A DNA stretch of 64,000 nt, taken from a virus. The notes beneath the pieces were generated by a model that did not search any database, was not told the DNA's origin, and saw only the letters and a list, made by a program, of their open reading frames with translations. Every line of letters starts with the position of its first letter. Positions within the stretch are counted from its first letter, which is position 1. Of this stretch, positions 9,106 through 17,969 are shown in pieces. Location: positions 50,032 to 114,031 of the IMG/VR virus record IMGVR_UViG_3300022539_000610; one strand, written 5' to 3'. Position numbers and translations under genes: made by a program.

Positions 9106-9894
9106 TCACTTTTTCCCTATTCCTCGTTTATGTTCTGGAAGATATTTCTTCAATGCAGCTACTCGGTCCAAAATCTCCGATGGTATATTGGCTTTCCAAT
9201 CAAATGGGACATCTCTCCATTTATTGTGGCCATCTCGTATCCATCCCGTCCTTGCTAAGGTGCAGTTGTTGAAACCATCAGTATTAAATGCATGCTTCCA
9301 ATTCTCATGATCAACATGCTCAACAAGCGGATGTCCTAGTACCCGAACATATGATTTTAAAAACCATTGATCACAAACTCGTCTTCGCCCTCCACCATCT
9401 TGAACCTGCCGAGCAACACTTAATTTAACACCTCGACCAGAGCCCTTCGTCCCATTAAGAGCCATCTTTGCAATCCCGGAACCAATCTCATAAAATATAG
9501 TACGAGGCCTACATGTAAACCAATCAATCTTAGGATCTTGAAAAGCTTTGTGTTGATCCCTTAGTATAAATGGAGATGAGTAATAATCCGCCGATTGAAA
9601 CATAACTACCTTAGATTCCTCACTACAATTGTTAATCAATAAAACCATCTTGTCTGCAAGAGGAATCCAATTCTCAACAGGTACATAGGTGATTTTAACG
9701 CAGCCCACTTGCTTTAATCGATCAGCATAATGCATAGCGGCATCTTGACCAAACATCTCAGGGTCATCCTGCTCTTCAGCACATACCAACTCCCATTCAA
9801 AATCAATCCCTTGCTGTCTACAAAGAGATTCAAGGGCTAACCAAGCAATATACTTTGCCCGAAATAATGGCATTCGAACGCTATGTTCAATCAT
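9106..9894 (-). CDS. Probable GT-A-type glycosyltransferase
   Basis: A 262-residue protein. The N-terminus ('SVRMPLFRAKYIAWLALESL...FEWELVCAEEQ') and the central 'VVMFQSADYYSSPFIL' look like a GT2-type fold in which 'SADYY' replaces the DxD motif; a cluster 'RQVQDGGGRRRVCDQWF' follows. I do not see the standard catalytic set clearly, so the call rests on shape and context. It lies between the cytidylyltransferase and an exostosin-like transferase. Confidence 0.5.
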   Translation of the reverse strand: MIEHSVRMPLFRAKYIAWLALESLCRQQGIDFEWELVCAEEQDDPEMFGQDAAMHYADRLKQVGCVKITYVPVENWIPLADKMVLLINNCSEESKVVMFQSADYYSSPFILRDQHKAFQDPKIDWFTCRPRTIFYEIGSGIAKMALNGTKGSGRGVKLSVARQVQDGGGRRRVCDQWFLKSYVRVLGHPLVEHVDHENWKHAFNTDGFNNCTLARTGWIRDGHNKWRDVPFDWKANIPSEILDRVAALKKYLPEHKRGIGKK

Positions 9895-9895
9895 C

Positions 9896-10927
9896 CTAAA
9901 CCTTTCCTGTAATCAATTTCATAATGGTATCAAACTTCTCCGCAAAGACCTTATTGTCCCAGGCATTAACTAAAGTAGTAAAAGCCTGATTAGTAATATG
10001 ATGATATTCCTTGTAATTAGTAACTACTTCTATGAGGGTGGATTCTAAATCACCCCAATCCCACTTAACAGGAACGTATGTCTTCCATGGTTGATAAATG
10101 TCAGGCCAAGTCTCCAGATGTGACATATCTGGTTTAACAAGAATTGCTCCTTGTGAAATTGCTTCGAAGTCACGAAAAGAAATTTCTCCTAAACCCCAAG
10201 GACTCAAACAAACCTTTGAACGTGACATCTTCTCATGGTAGTCTGAACCACGGCACTTTCCAGAGACAGTGAAATTGTTCCTTTGTACAATCTCATCTAA
10301 AATAGTCTCACAGGAGGCACGATGAAAGGCATAATGATCATCTATCTTTCCTAAGTTCTCGCGCTCAACTTTCGTTGAGTGCTTCGTCTTAATACTAAAA
10401 TGAATGTCAATGTCACGAGCCTTCTTCCGGTCAGACTTAGTTCGGATGTCAACCCCTTCTCGTTCCATCAAACCAAGATTCCACCCCAGATGAACTTTAC
10501 TCAATACTTGATCATCTACATTATGATCTACTTCAGTAGTATTAGCCAACTGAGGACTCAACTTACTCAATTGAAAATAGTGCCATCGTGACCTTGGATA
10601 CTTTGTCTTATAAAGATTTCTATCGATTAGGAGTTGCTTCTTAACATAACCAATAATTTTTTCAGGGTACTGCTTCACAAGCCGCATTTTAGCCGTTCCA
10701 GTACTGGCCGCATCGTCAAAAAAAACAATAGGTTTACCCAATTCTAAAAACCAATCAAAATCGATCTCCTTCTTAATACCAGTCATCTGAATGAAAATAT
10801 AGTCAGCACTATCTGGAGTTTGTATAAACTCATATCCCAACTGCTTGAGTTCCTTAGAGGCTCGGTAAATGGGATGTATCTGCCCTCTCGCAATCTTTCT
10901 AGAACACGCTGCAATATATATCTTCAT
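9896..10927 (-). CDS. Exostosin/GT47-like glycosyltransferase
   Basis: A 343-residue protein whose C-terminal half carries 'YHEKMSRSKVCLSPWGLGEISFRDFEAISQGAILVKP' type residues (split here as 'SKVCLSPWGLGE' and 'FEAISQGAILVKPD'), the hallmark of exostosin-family donor-binding domains where the glutamate pair contacts the nucleotide sugar. The N-terminal half is a Rossmann-like domain. It probably adds a sugar to a surface glycan. The start overlaps the end of the methyltransferase gene, and the stop is two bases from the next start. Confidence 0.7.
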   Translation of the reverse strand: MKIYIAACSRKIARGQIHPIYRASKELKQLGYEFIQTPDSADYIFIQMTGIKKEIDFDWFLELGKPIVFFDDAASTGTAKMRLVKQYPEKIIGYVKKQLLIDRNLYKTKYPRSRWHYFQLSKLSPQLANTTEVDHNVDDQVLSKVHLGWNLGLMEREGVDIRTKSDRKKARDIDIHFSIKTKHSTKVERENLGKIDDHYAFHRASCETILDEIVQRNNFTVSGKCRGSDYHEKMSRSKVCLSPWGLGEISFRDFEAISQGAILVKPDMSHLETWPDIYQPWKTYVPVKWDWGDLESTLIEVVTNYKEYHHITNQAFTTLVNAWDNKVFAEKFDTIMKLITGKV

Positions 10928-11574
10928 CTTTTCACCATAAATCCAAAGTTAGAAACCTTAAGCCAAACAGCAAACTCTGATTTCTCAAAATCTGTCAGCC
11001 CCTTGTCATCCATTCTATACTTAGATGCAACAAAGTCTAAGAAGGAAGTATTATAATCCACATCATGCGAACACAGCACCCCACCTTTATTAAGTTTAGA
11101 CCAAAATGTTTCAAACTCCCACAACTGATGGCCGCGTCTATGTGTCGAATCATGTAAGAAAAGATCAAGTTTTAGTCTCTTAAACTCATCAGACTCAATA
11201 TAGTCCTGTATCGATATGTGCATTTGACGACACCATTTCCTGAGATGCTTTGGAATTAAATCCCCTGTTTTCTTATTGTCACGCTCAATTGTAATTAATA
11301 ATGGTGGAGCATTATCATTAGCTTGGACATTCTTTGATAATGCCTCTAAAATGAAACTAGAGGATTTCCCCAGCCCGGTACCAGTTTCTAAGCAAACTTG
11401 AGGCTTGAAGAATCTCACTACAGCATAAAGCATAAAGCAATCATCACTCCCCATCAAACCTTTGGGATCTTCTATCCTTGTTGAAAGATCTTGAAAAAAC
11501 CCACTCCCTTTTACTTCCTGCATATAATCATAAAGTTCTTGCCACTTTATCCTAATTCTGCCTAACGCACCCAT
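10924..11574 (-). CDS. Class I methyltransferase (Methyltransf_24-like)
   Basis: A 216-residue protein with 'VCLETGTGLGKSSSFI' as the SAM-binding loop, 'LITIERD' as the acidic ribose-binding strand, and 'LFLHDSTHRRGHQLWEFETFW' followed by 'LNKGGVLCSHDV' typical of O-methyltransferases of the Methyltransf_24 group. Those often methylate sugar or cephem hydroxyls and may use the metal-binding His/Asp seen here. The ATG at 11574 has a GGGGGAAGGG upstream and overlaps the sulfotransferase end. Confidence 0.75.
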   Translation of the reverse strand: MGALGRIRIKWQELYDYMQEVKGSGFFQDLSTRIEDPKGLMGSDDCFMLYAVVRFFKPQVCLETGTGLGKSSSFILEALSKNVQANDNAPPLLITIERDNKKTGDLIPKHLRKWCRQMHISIQDYIESDEFKRLKLDLFLHDSTHRRGHQLWEFETFWSKLNKGGVLCSHDVDYNTSFLDFVASKYRMDDKGLTDFEKSEFAVWLKVSNFGFMVKR

Positions 11575-12454
11575 TTGCCCTTCCCCCTTGTGTTAGATAG
11601 ACAGTAAACAAAACATGTAACTCCGCACTATGAAAAGTATAAGAATCAAGGAAATCTTTCAACTCATTAAGAATAACAGAGATTTCAAGTTGAGTCAGTT
11701 TCTTTTTCCATAAATTTACAGATTCAACATATATACCTTCTTTAGATTCTAATTCTTGATATGAAGTATAAGGACTACTGATCTCCTCCAACATTCCAGA
11801 AACTACTTCCTTACTACTATCAACCTTCAACTTCCTGAGAATAACCTTTAAGGTCGCCATAGGATGGGTAACAAGCTCTTCATAAGAGACGATACCTACT
11901 GTACTATCTGCAGAGCTTTCTACATCTATTATTTGTAAGGATTGAAAGAATCGACGAAGCAGTTGACTAACATAAGCGGCTGTCTTCTCTAACTGTTGTA
12001 ACCTAATATTTTCCTCTATACTTACCCATGCATCTCCCACATTACTCCAGTATTTTCTAGAAGCACATACAGCAAAAGGATTCCTCATCATATAAATAAA
12101 TCTACCACTTAACTCCTGATCATCGTAAGGAAAAGCCAATTTGTATAATTTAAGATCATGTTCACCTTTAGGAGTCTTATGAAGTCTAACAACGCACTCA
12201 CTATCTTCAAAATGGGAAAGAATAGCCTGTCTGACAACCATAGAATTGGAACAATCCTTATGTCCAATCTTTTCCCAGAAGCTATCTACCTTCCACTCCA
12301 TAAATTTTTTGATTTGCTTTATATCATACTTTCCATGAATAATACGCATAAGATCAAAATCATTAGGGGTAACATCTATCTCCGGATGAGCTCCGAGTAA
12401 CCTCTGAAGTAGAGTTGTACCTGTTCTCTGTTCACCAAAAATAAAAACGTTCAT
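11552..12454 (-). CDS. PAPS-dependent sulfotransferase
   Basis: A protein of about 300 residues that starts 'MNVFIFGEQRTGTTLLQRLL', the 5'-phosphosulfate-binding loop with the catalytic-region lysine replaced by Arg/Thr as in many bacterial members. 'FIYMMRNPFAVCASR' forms the 3'-phosphate site. Its length is normal for the family. The ATG at 12454 overlaps the upstream glycosyltransferase stop as ATGA and places the P-loop at the usual residue 7. The host must provide PAPS. A C-terminal region of about 120 residues is alpha-helical in character and unrecognised. Confidence 0.85.
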   Translation of the reverse strand: MNVFIFGEQRTGTTLLQRLLGAHPEIDVTPNDFDLMRIIHGKYDIKQIKKFMEWKVDSFWEKIGHKDCSNSMVVRQAILSHFEDSECVVRLHKTPKGEHDLKLYKLAFPYDDQELSGRFIYMMRNPFAVCASRKYWSNVGDAWVSIEENIRLQQLEKTAAYVSQLLRRFFQSLQIIDVESSADSTVGIVSYEELVTHPMATLKVILRKLKVDSSKEVVSGMLEEISSPYTSYQELESKEGIYVESVNLWKKKLTQLEISVILNELKDFLDSYTFHSAELHVLFTVYLTQGGRANGCVRQN

Positions 12455-13422
12455 ATCACACCCTCGATCCACTTATACCAGTAAGGAACTACATTATCCC
12501 ATGAGAAGTCTTCCACTATTTCTCTACATCTTCGTTTCATCTTTAAAAGGAGATCAGGATGTCTATTTAAAAAGTCGATAGCATCTACCAACGCAGGCAC
12601 TGTCCGGTCAATAATGAGTCCGTTGTAATTGTGTACAACAAGCTCATTGATGGCTCCGCAATCTGTACTCACAATAGCACATCCACTCGCCATTGCTTCA
12701 AGTACAGAACGACAGCTTCCTTCTTCACGCGAAAGGCACAAATATGAGTCAATTCCTTTATAGAACTCAGGCATCTGTTCATAATGTCTATACGTTCTGC
12801 CCCTTGTTCCTGTTTTTCTTTCTAATCTGAAATCACACAAAGCTTGCACCAAAGTGACTTTGTTTACCCTTTTCAATGCCTGTTCAATAATACTCCTATT
12901 TCCCTTCTTCTGATCAGTATCTCTTCCAGCATATCCACAGACCAACGCTCCATCAGTAATTTGTGCATAGTTAGGAGTGAATAAATCAATAGGTACAGCA
13001 TTAGGTGTATAAGCAACATGGCTAAGCCCACATGCTCGAAATAGGAGCTGAAGGCGATAAGAGACAGCACTCACACCTCTAAACTGTTTTAGGTAGGTAA
13101 TTGTTTCTTTATTAGGCTTGACTTGATTGGTGGGGGTTGTTTCTAAGTTATCCCAACTTTCATGGCTGGCGATGGAGACAAGTGTTTTGGCAGGATCTAC
13201 ACCATAACGTTTATGGCAATGGTTGAAGGTTTGAAAACCAAGGAAAAGATACAGATCACACTGTTCAAACAAAGGAGCAACCTGTTTAGGGTCCTCTTTT
13301 CCTCCTATAATCTCAAAGGAAAGGAGTCTCCCTTTATACTTGTTTGCTATTTGGGTTGCTTTCGTTTCATATGCCCATCCCCTCCTATCAAGGACAAGAA
13401 GGACTTTCACAGGAGTATTCAA
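12451..13422 (-). CDS. Family 4 (GT-B) glycosyltransferase
   Basis: A 323-residue protein with a clear GT4 C-terminal domain: 'ALVCGYAGRDTDQKKG', a basic phosphate-contact region, and 'CLSREEGSCRSVLEAMASGCAIVSTDCGAINELV', which holds the E-x7-E donor site (quoted here in two parts: 'SREEGSCRSVLEAMASG' and 'IVSTDCGAINELV'). It would transfer a hexose from a nucleotide donor to a lipid- or protein-linked acceptor. It is cytoplasmic, with no membrane segment. Confidence 0.88.
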   Translation of the reverse strand: MNTPVKVLLVLDRRGWAYETKATQIANKYKGRLLSFEIIGGKEDPKQVAPLFEQCDLYLFLGFQTFNHCHKRYGVDPAKTLVSIASHESWDNLETTPTNQVKPNKETITYLKQFRGVSAVSYRLQLLFRACGLSHVAYTPNAVPIDLFTPNYAQITDGALVCGYAGRDTDQKKGNRSIIEQALKRVNKVTLVQALCDFRLERKTGTRGRTYRHYEQMPEFYKGIDSYLCLSREEGSCRSVLEAMASGCAIVSTDCGAINELVVHNYNGLIIDRTVPALVDAIDFLNRHPDLLLKMKRRCREIVEDFSWDNVVPYWYKWIEGVI

Positions 13423-13466
13423 TCGTTTAAACCTCTTTTAGTTTTATCATTCAACTAAATACATGG

Positions 13467-14204
13467 TCATATCGACACTTTGGCAATCTTCCTTACCAGA
13501 CCAACCTTCGGGTATTGACGTACAATATTAATTGCCTTCTGTCGTTTTAAATGAGTATGGAAAATCTTTATCAATGGTAATATCCTGCTCAACTCTTCCG
13601 GACAGGCGTGGAAGTCTAATAATAGGTCAACCCGAAAATTCCAATAATAGGACAATGGGTAAATCCCTACATCATCAAACTTACTTAGAAGTCGTGAAAA
13701 AACAAAACGAGTAGGACCTTGAGAATCTTTTGAGCAAACTGTCTTATACCACCGGGAGAATAATTTTAACGTTTTCTCAGTTTTTCTAACAAACATCACA
13801 CCGTTTTGAAAATGAGAAATAACATTTCCTTTAATTTCTATTTCCTGTCGTGGGGCAAAAGACAGAGCTATCTGACGTTGGCCCCTTATAAAATCAAACC
13901 CTCTAAGTACATTCCCAACCGGCAAGGTGTCATTGTCGAGTATCAAAGTATGTTCATAAGGTGAGTAAGCTAAAGCAAGAATCTTAGAAACCATCCCAGG
14001 TGCCTGGTGTTCCTTACTTAGAGCCTTATAACTGTCAAAGGACTTTGTAATCTCTTTATTTACTCTTTCACCAAAAACAATAGTCTGGGATAAATGGGGA
14101 TGGAAGTGTCTCAATAAACTAGAAGAACGAAGAACCTCAATTTCCATTTGGGCGATTGACTCAGAATTGGTGCCTGTGACAACATACACAACACCGGATG
14201 TCAC
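13467..14204 (-). CDS. GT8-like nucleotide-sugar glycosyltransferase
   Basis: A 245-residue protein with a GT-A fold signature: an N-terminal 'VVYVVTGTNSES' strand and 'TLILDNDTLPV' (near residue 85), the DxD metal motif, then 'FQNGVMFVRK', the acceptor-side strand seen in GT8/GT77 enzymes. The C-terminal part is basic and histidine-bearing ('FHTHLKRQ'). It is the first glycosyltransferase transcribed after the tail-appendage genes and overlaps the coiled-coil gene by four bases. Confidence 0.7.
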   Translation of the reverse strand: MTSGVVYVVTGTNSESIAQMEIEVLRSSSLLRHFHPHLSQTIVFGERVNKEITKSFDSYKALSKEHQAPGMVSKILALAYSPYEHTLILDNDTLPVGNVLRGFDFIRGQRQIALSFAPRQEIEIKGNVISHFQNGVMFVRKTEKTLKLFSRWYKTVCSKDSQGPTRFVFSRLLSKFDDVGIYPLSYYWNFRVDLLLDFHACPEELSRILPLIKIFHTHLKRQKAINIVRQYPKVGLVRKIAKVSI

Positions 14205-14755
14205 TTCTTTTCTTCTTCTTCTTTTTTAGGTTGAAGCTGATCACATTTTTCCAGTAAGGTTTTCCTTTGTTCATCTGTGAGCTTTTTATCTCCTTCAATC
14301 TGAGAAACCAAACTAGTTACATTCAGCCCAATCTCCCACTTCTCTGCCTTTTCTAACTTATCCTCATAGTTCCCCTGAGTTTCCTGAATCTCCTTGTAGA
14401 TCTGAGACCTTTGTCGTTCAAACTCAATTGCATCATTGATCTCACTATCATTAACAAGGTTTTTGTCAGTAACTACTTTGAATAAAGCGGCCATCATAAG
14501 TTCCGTTCTACTTAAACGAGATTCTAGTCCTTTAATCATTGCATTTACAGCATTCACCCATCCTAAGATCTCTCTCTTAGGTACAGTAGAATTCATGTCT
14601 TTTTCAAGCTGACGGTTCTTCTTTCCTTGACTTCCTTGCTCCCGTTGTTGATTTCGCTGCACCTGCCGTCGCTGCTGCCTGTTCAAAGGAGAAGCAGTAT
14701 GTTGCTGACGCAGGTCTTCCAAATTAATAACATTATTTTTCTTTTTATCATCCAT
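14201..14755 (-). CDS. Coiled-coil protein of unknown function, virion-associated by position
   Basis: A 184-residue, highly charged protein. The first 60 residues are Gln/Arg-rich and low in complexity ('NRQQRRQVQRNQQREQG'); the rest is predicted coiled coil ending in a Lys/Glu tail. No domain is recognised. It is transcribed directly after a non-coding repeat element and directly before the glycan cassette, so it could be a tail chaperone or a bridge between virion and glycan genes. That is only a positional guess. Confidence 0.6.
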   Translation of the reverse strand: MDDKKKNNVINLEDLRQQHTASPLNRQQRRQVQRNQQREQGSQGKKNRQLEKDMNSTVPKREILGWVNAVNAMIKGLESRLSRTELMMAALFKVVTDKNLVNDSEINDAIEFERQRSQIYKEIQETQGNYEDKLEKAEKWEIGLNVTSLVSQIEGDKKLTDEQRKTLLEKCDQLQPKKEEEEKK

Positions 14756-14777
14756 CTTTTACCTCCTTCCTGTATAA

Positions 14778-14845
14778 AGGTATACCCTAATGGGAGATCA
14801 TTGAAATTAGACGGTGTTTTACTAATCTGAGGGGGTTTTAATAGG
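14778..14845 (+). repeat. Conserved intergenic element, copy A (plus orientation)
   Basis: About 70 bp that match two other intergenic sites (36325-36405 and 57255-57320, both minus). The shared core is 'GGGAGATCATTGAAATTAG', then 'GTGTTTTACTAATCT', then 'GGTTTTAA'. Inside it a GGAG site, a TTG and nine codons ending in a stop give M-K-L-D-G-V-L-L-I. Alternatively ATTAG/CTAAT forms a short stem. This copy points against the direction of all neighbouring genes. The function is unknown: promoter, leader or structured RNA are all open. Confidence 0.7.
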
Positions 14846-14882
14846 TAGGTCTCACCCCAGTCCTCAATTGTATTATAATGAC

Positions 14883-15923
14883 TTAGTTCACTGATCTTGA
14901 AACTTCATACCAGCCCACCCCAGTTATGTATATTAACTTCATGGTGTCATCAGCAGTAGCGTTAAAATTTGCACCCCCCTGTAAGAATAAATTAGCATTA
15001 TCTTGAATCATTGTAACGTTGTCCCCAAAAACAATAGTAACTTCTTTCCCATCATCTGCTCCAGGGAAGTTCGTTATCACAGTAGCCCCAGTATTAGCTG
15101 TTAACCAAGTTCTATACCCAGCCACAGATGGGGTTGTCTCTCCATCAACAAAAATACCATGTCCAGTCCCCAATCCAACCCAAGTAGGCTCAGTTCTAAG
15201 ATCAGTAGTATTTCCTACTGTTATATTGTTGTTACCAGCAGGTCGAACTACTGTACATATCGGCATACCATAGACCTTTCCATCAACAATGGAGTAGCTC
15301 AAATCATCTGTGTCTGCTATATAAACCTGATCAGTTGCATCGTAAACGAAATTGAAAGTTCCAACCGTTGTTCTTGATCCCTGAGCAAAAACAGTTAAAG
15401 CATCAACTTGTACTGCATCCTCTGTCACCCTCGTCCTGTATCTAATCTGAATTCTGCGGGTACACTCAAATCCAACTGCAGGGTCCACTATGTCATTGGT
15501 AGGGTTAGTTCCATAATAATCCTCATTCCCATACATGTAGATCGTACCATTCTCATCTACCTCCTCCAACCAAATTTCAACCCAGACCAAATCGTTCCTT
15601 CCAACACCAGGATCAGCATCAGTGAATGTAATTAGGTTATCTGCGTTGTTAACACCATCCCACACACAACTAAACCCATTAGCGATGAGTTCACTTGCAT
15701 TGATTTCTACAACATTCACTCCGTGGTCATGAAAGCCCCCAGCCACAATCCATCCACTGGTAGAGATTGCCCCCATGAGTTTCTGAAGTCTGTCAGCAGA
15801 AATCCGCTGTTGTAAGTTAATATCCTGATCAAGGATAGGAACACCTGACATGATCGTAGCACCATAGAAGTTCCTATTCTCAGTAGGTAGAGCGAATGGT
15901 ATGTTACCTCTTGAATATGACAT
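14883..15923 (-). CDS. Tail appendage or baseplate-attached fibre protein
   Basis: A 346-residue protein. The N-terminus ('SGVPILDQDINLQQRIS') resembles attachment domains of phage baseplate-linked fibres. The middle is beta-rich and low in Lys. The C-terminal 80 residues ('GYRTWLTANTGATVITNF...TIVFGDNVTMIQD...MKLIYITGVGWYEVSRS') match the small C-terminal capping domain common on phage fibre tips. It probably trimerises and contacts the host surface, and it is the last tail gene before the glycan cassette. Confidence 0.65.
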   Translation of the reverse strand: MSYSRGNIPFALPTENRNFYGATIMSGVPILDQDINLQQRISADRLQKLMGAISTSGWIVAGGFHDHGVNVVEINASELIANGFSCVWDGVNNADNLITFTDADPGVGRNDLVWVEIWLEEVDENGTIYMYGNEDYYGTNPTNDIVDPAVGFECTRRIQIRYRTRVTEDAVQVDALTVFAQGSRTTVGTFNFVYDATDQVYIADTDDLSYSIVDGKVYGMPICTVVRPAGNNNITVGNTTDLRTEPTWVGLGTGHGIFVDGETTPSVAGYRTWLTANTGATVITNFPGADDGKEVTIVFGDNVTMIQDNANLFLQGGANFNATADDTMKLIYITGVGWYEVSRSVN

Positions 15924-15951
15924 TTATCTTACTCCCAAAATTAAGTTAAAA

Positions 15952-16557
15952 TTACAAAGTCAACCACAAGGTTCGGGTTAGAACCAATGTGTCTACACCA
16001 ATATTCAAACCAATAACTGCATGGGCTCTGTGGTTAACCATAACGCCCGAGTTAATGGCCACAGAAGCATTCGCTCCATAAAGTCCAAACTCCCTAAGAT
16101 ACCCTGAAACAGCTGCCCCGAACGTTGCTGTCACCTCCAACTTTCCCGTTACAGTAGTAGTAACATTGTCATAGGCATCTAAATAATTTAAACCCGCAAC
16201 CACGCGAGTTATCTCATTATATAGTGCTGTCAAGCTTGAAACCGATTTTGCTTGTCTCTGGGTGGTTGTTAGTGAGTCCCAAGACACCCCTTCACCTTGC
16301 CCTACGGCCCAGTAAGTGATTCCAGCATACCCACCTTCTCCACTCAAAAGACCGGCAATCAGTTTTGAAAAGTCTGAAACAATTATATTCTTGCCATGAA
16401 AAACCTGTTGTTCTCCTGTTCGTATATTGGTAAGGATATCTAAATACTCACCTTCTACTGCTCCTTGATATCTCTCTTTACCGCTACTAGTTGGTGGAGA
16501 TAATCGCTTCAGTTCTCTTGCTTCGTTTCTTAAATCAATAACTTCTTTTCTATTCAT
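15952..16557 (-). CDS. Baseplate/tail-fibre connector-like protein
   Basis: A 201-residue protein of alternating beta strands ('LEVTATFGAAVSGYLREFGLYG', shown in part: 'GYLREFGLYG') that looks like a phage tail-collar or fibre-connector protein; the 'REFGL(Y/F)' phrase is common in such families. Its start abuts the upstream tail protein's stop (shared base at 16557). The N-terminal 30 residues are charged and helical. The precise role is unknown. Confidence 0.55.
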   Translation of the reverse strand: MNRKEVIDLRNEARELKRLSPPTSSGKERYQGAVEGEYLDILTNIRTGEQQVFHGKNIIVSDFSKLIAGLLSGEGGYAGITYWAVGQGEGVSWDSLTTTQRQAKSVSSLTALYNEITRVVAGLNYLDAYDNVTTTVTGKLEVTATFGAAVSGYLREFGLYGANASVAINSGVMVNHRAHAVIGLNIGVDTLVLTRTLWLTL

Positions 16558-17969
16558 TAGTAATCTCCCAGGAGTTTCGAGTAAAAATTACTCCATCTGT
16601 TGTCTTCATGAGGGAAAATTTCAGTCCTGTATGGTACACTGTCACCAGGGTGATAGTATTTCACAGTATCGTCAAAGGGGACATCAACAACAGCCATCCC
16701 GGCAAACTCCGTCCAAGTTGCCCTAAATGGCGTCCCATGTTCAATACAATTTGTGTAGCTTGGATTATCATTCGTGTAGAAGAGGATGTCTAAAACTTTA
16801 TCGTCCTCATCAGGAAATGTTATTGTCCCTACGACATCTTCCTCTGCCACTTCTGATGCTATAAGATATTCCTCTGCGTAATATAGAATCCAGAAAAGAT
16901 TTGCCTCCACTCCAAACAACAGGTAACGTTCCATATTCCAAGCTAACTTAGCTGCTAAAACATCACGGAATGATGAGTTGAACCATAGCCAAAGATCAAC
17001 TTCATCAGAAATTTGAAGGTACAAACTGATCTTTTTCTTTTCTAAACAAGTACCTCCATGAATTCCATATGCCTCTCCCATACATGTTTCGATCTGATCT
17101 GTTGCTCCTGACCAAGTATTGGTTTTACAATACAACAAGTTGCCTGGAGCCACATTGTCAGGGTAACTATCACCCCAAACATTAGTTCTAAAAACATCCT
17201 TCCAATGCTCCCTTATACACACTCGGAACCCCGTGAGGGTAGTAATCATCTCAGATAAATTCGACATACTACCCTTGCGTTTGTATAAGGAAGTACCAGC
17301 TGCTATCTCTCTTCTGGAAAACTCCTCTGGAATATCATAATTAAATTTTACTCCAACAATGTCAGATAGAAATGGGAGAATAGGATAAGGGCAAACATAA
17401 GGGTCTAACCAATTAAGGCATGATTCAAGTAAGTACCTAAATTCTGACATTACACAATCTATAGCTTGAAGATAATTGCGGTACTTAGTTGCAGAAGCTG
17501 GAGATAACTCCTTAGACCGTATGGACTCCTTATATACCAGTGGGTGGATCAACCAGAGAAACTCAAGGCAATCACATAACTCATACGCCGGCTTTAGTGG
17601 AATACCATTGATATCACGCGTCAAAGTCGTTTCAGTGTAGTAAATTCCAACACCAGGATAGGCGTAGATTTCTAACCTTTCACCTGTTGAGATCGCCACA
17701 GGTGTTCCAGCAGGGGACCCTGGAGAACCCACTGAACCTGGAGAACCTACTGAACCTACTGATCCTGGAGAAGCTACCCCATTTGATTCTTCAGAAGGAG
17801 CGTATAGTTTAAACCAAGGCATCCAACCAACGTACAAGAGACGACCCTGAGAATCAGTTTTTTGGCAAAGCACAGACTCAGGTAACAGGTCAATAATCGA
17901 CCTGACACTACCATAAAGAATGAAAGTTCTTGGATAGACAACATATTCACTGGGAGGAGTAACAGTCAT
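16557..17969 (-). CDS. Tail protein I-like baseplate component with Gly-Ser-Pro insert
   Basis: A 470-residue protein. 'LPFLSDIVGVKF' followed by 'EFSRREIAAGTSLYKRKGS' and 'LSEMITTLTGF' matches the core of P2 gpI/tail-protein-I relatives, which join the baseplate wedge to fibres. Around residues 64-85 is a low-complexity stretch of G-S-P/G-S-V repeats, collagen-like in look, absent from typical members and likely a flexible linker or loop. It follows the gpJ-like gene with one shared base. Confidence 0.75.
   Translation of the reverse strand: MTVTPPSEYVVYPRTFILYGSVRSIIDLLPESVLCQKTDSQGRLLYVGWMPWFKLYAPSEESNGVASPGSVGSVGSPGSVGSPGSPAGTPVAISTGERLEIYAYPGVGIYYTETTLTRDINGIPLKPAYELCDCLEFLWLIHPLVYKESIRSKELSPASATKYRNYLQAIDCVMSEFRYLLESCLNWLDPYVCPYPILPFLSDIVGVKFNYDIPEEFSRREIAAGTSLYKRKGSMSNLSEMITTLTGFRVCIREHWKDVFRTNVWGDSYPDNVAPGNLLYCKTNTWSGATDQIETCMGEAYGIHGGTCLEKKKISLYLQISDEVDLWLWFNSSFRDVLAAKLAWNMERYLLFGVEANLFWILYYAEEYLIASEVAEEDVVGTITFPDEDDKVLDILFYTNDNPSYTNCIEHGTPFRATWTEFAGMAVVDVPFDDTVKYYHPGDSVPYRTEIFPHEDNRWSNFYSKLLGDY

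Noticed and set aside
1-14204. Glycan cassette as a bacterial contig joined by misassembly
   Set aside because: Gene packing, strand, overlaps and base composition run on without a break from the tail genes, so I treat it as phage; reads across 14.2 kb would settle it.
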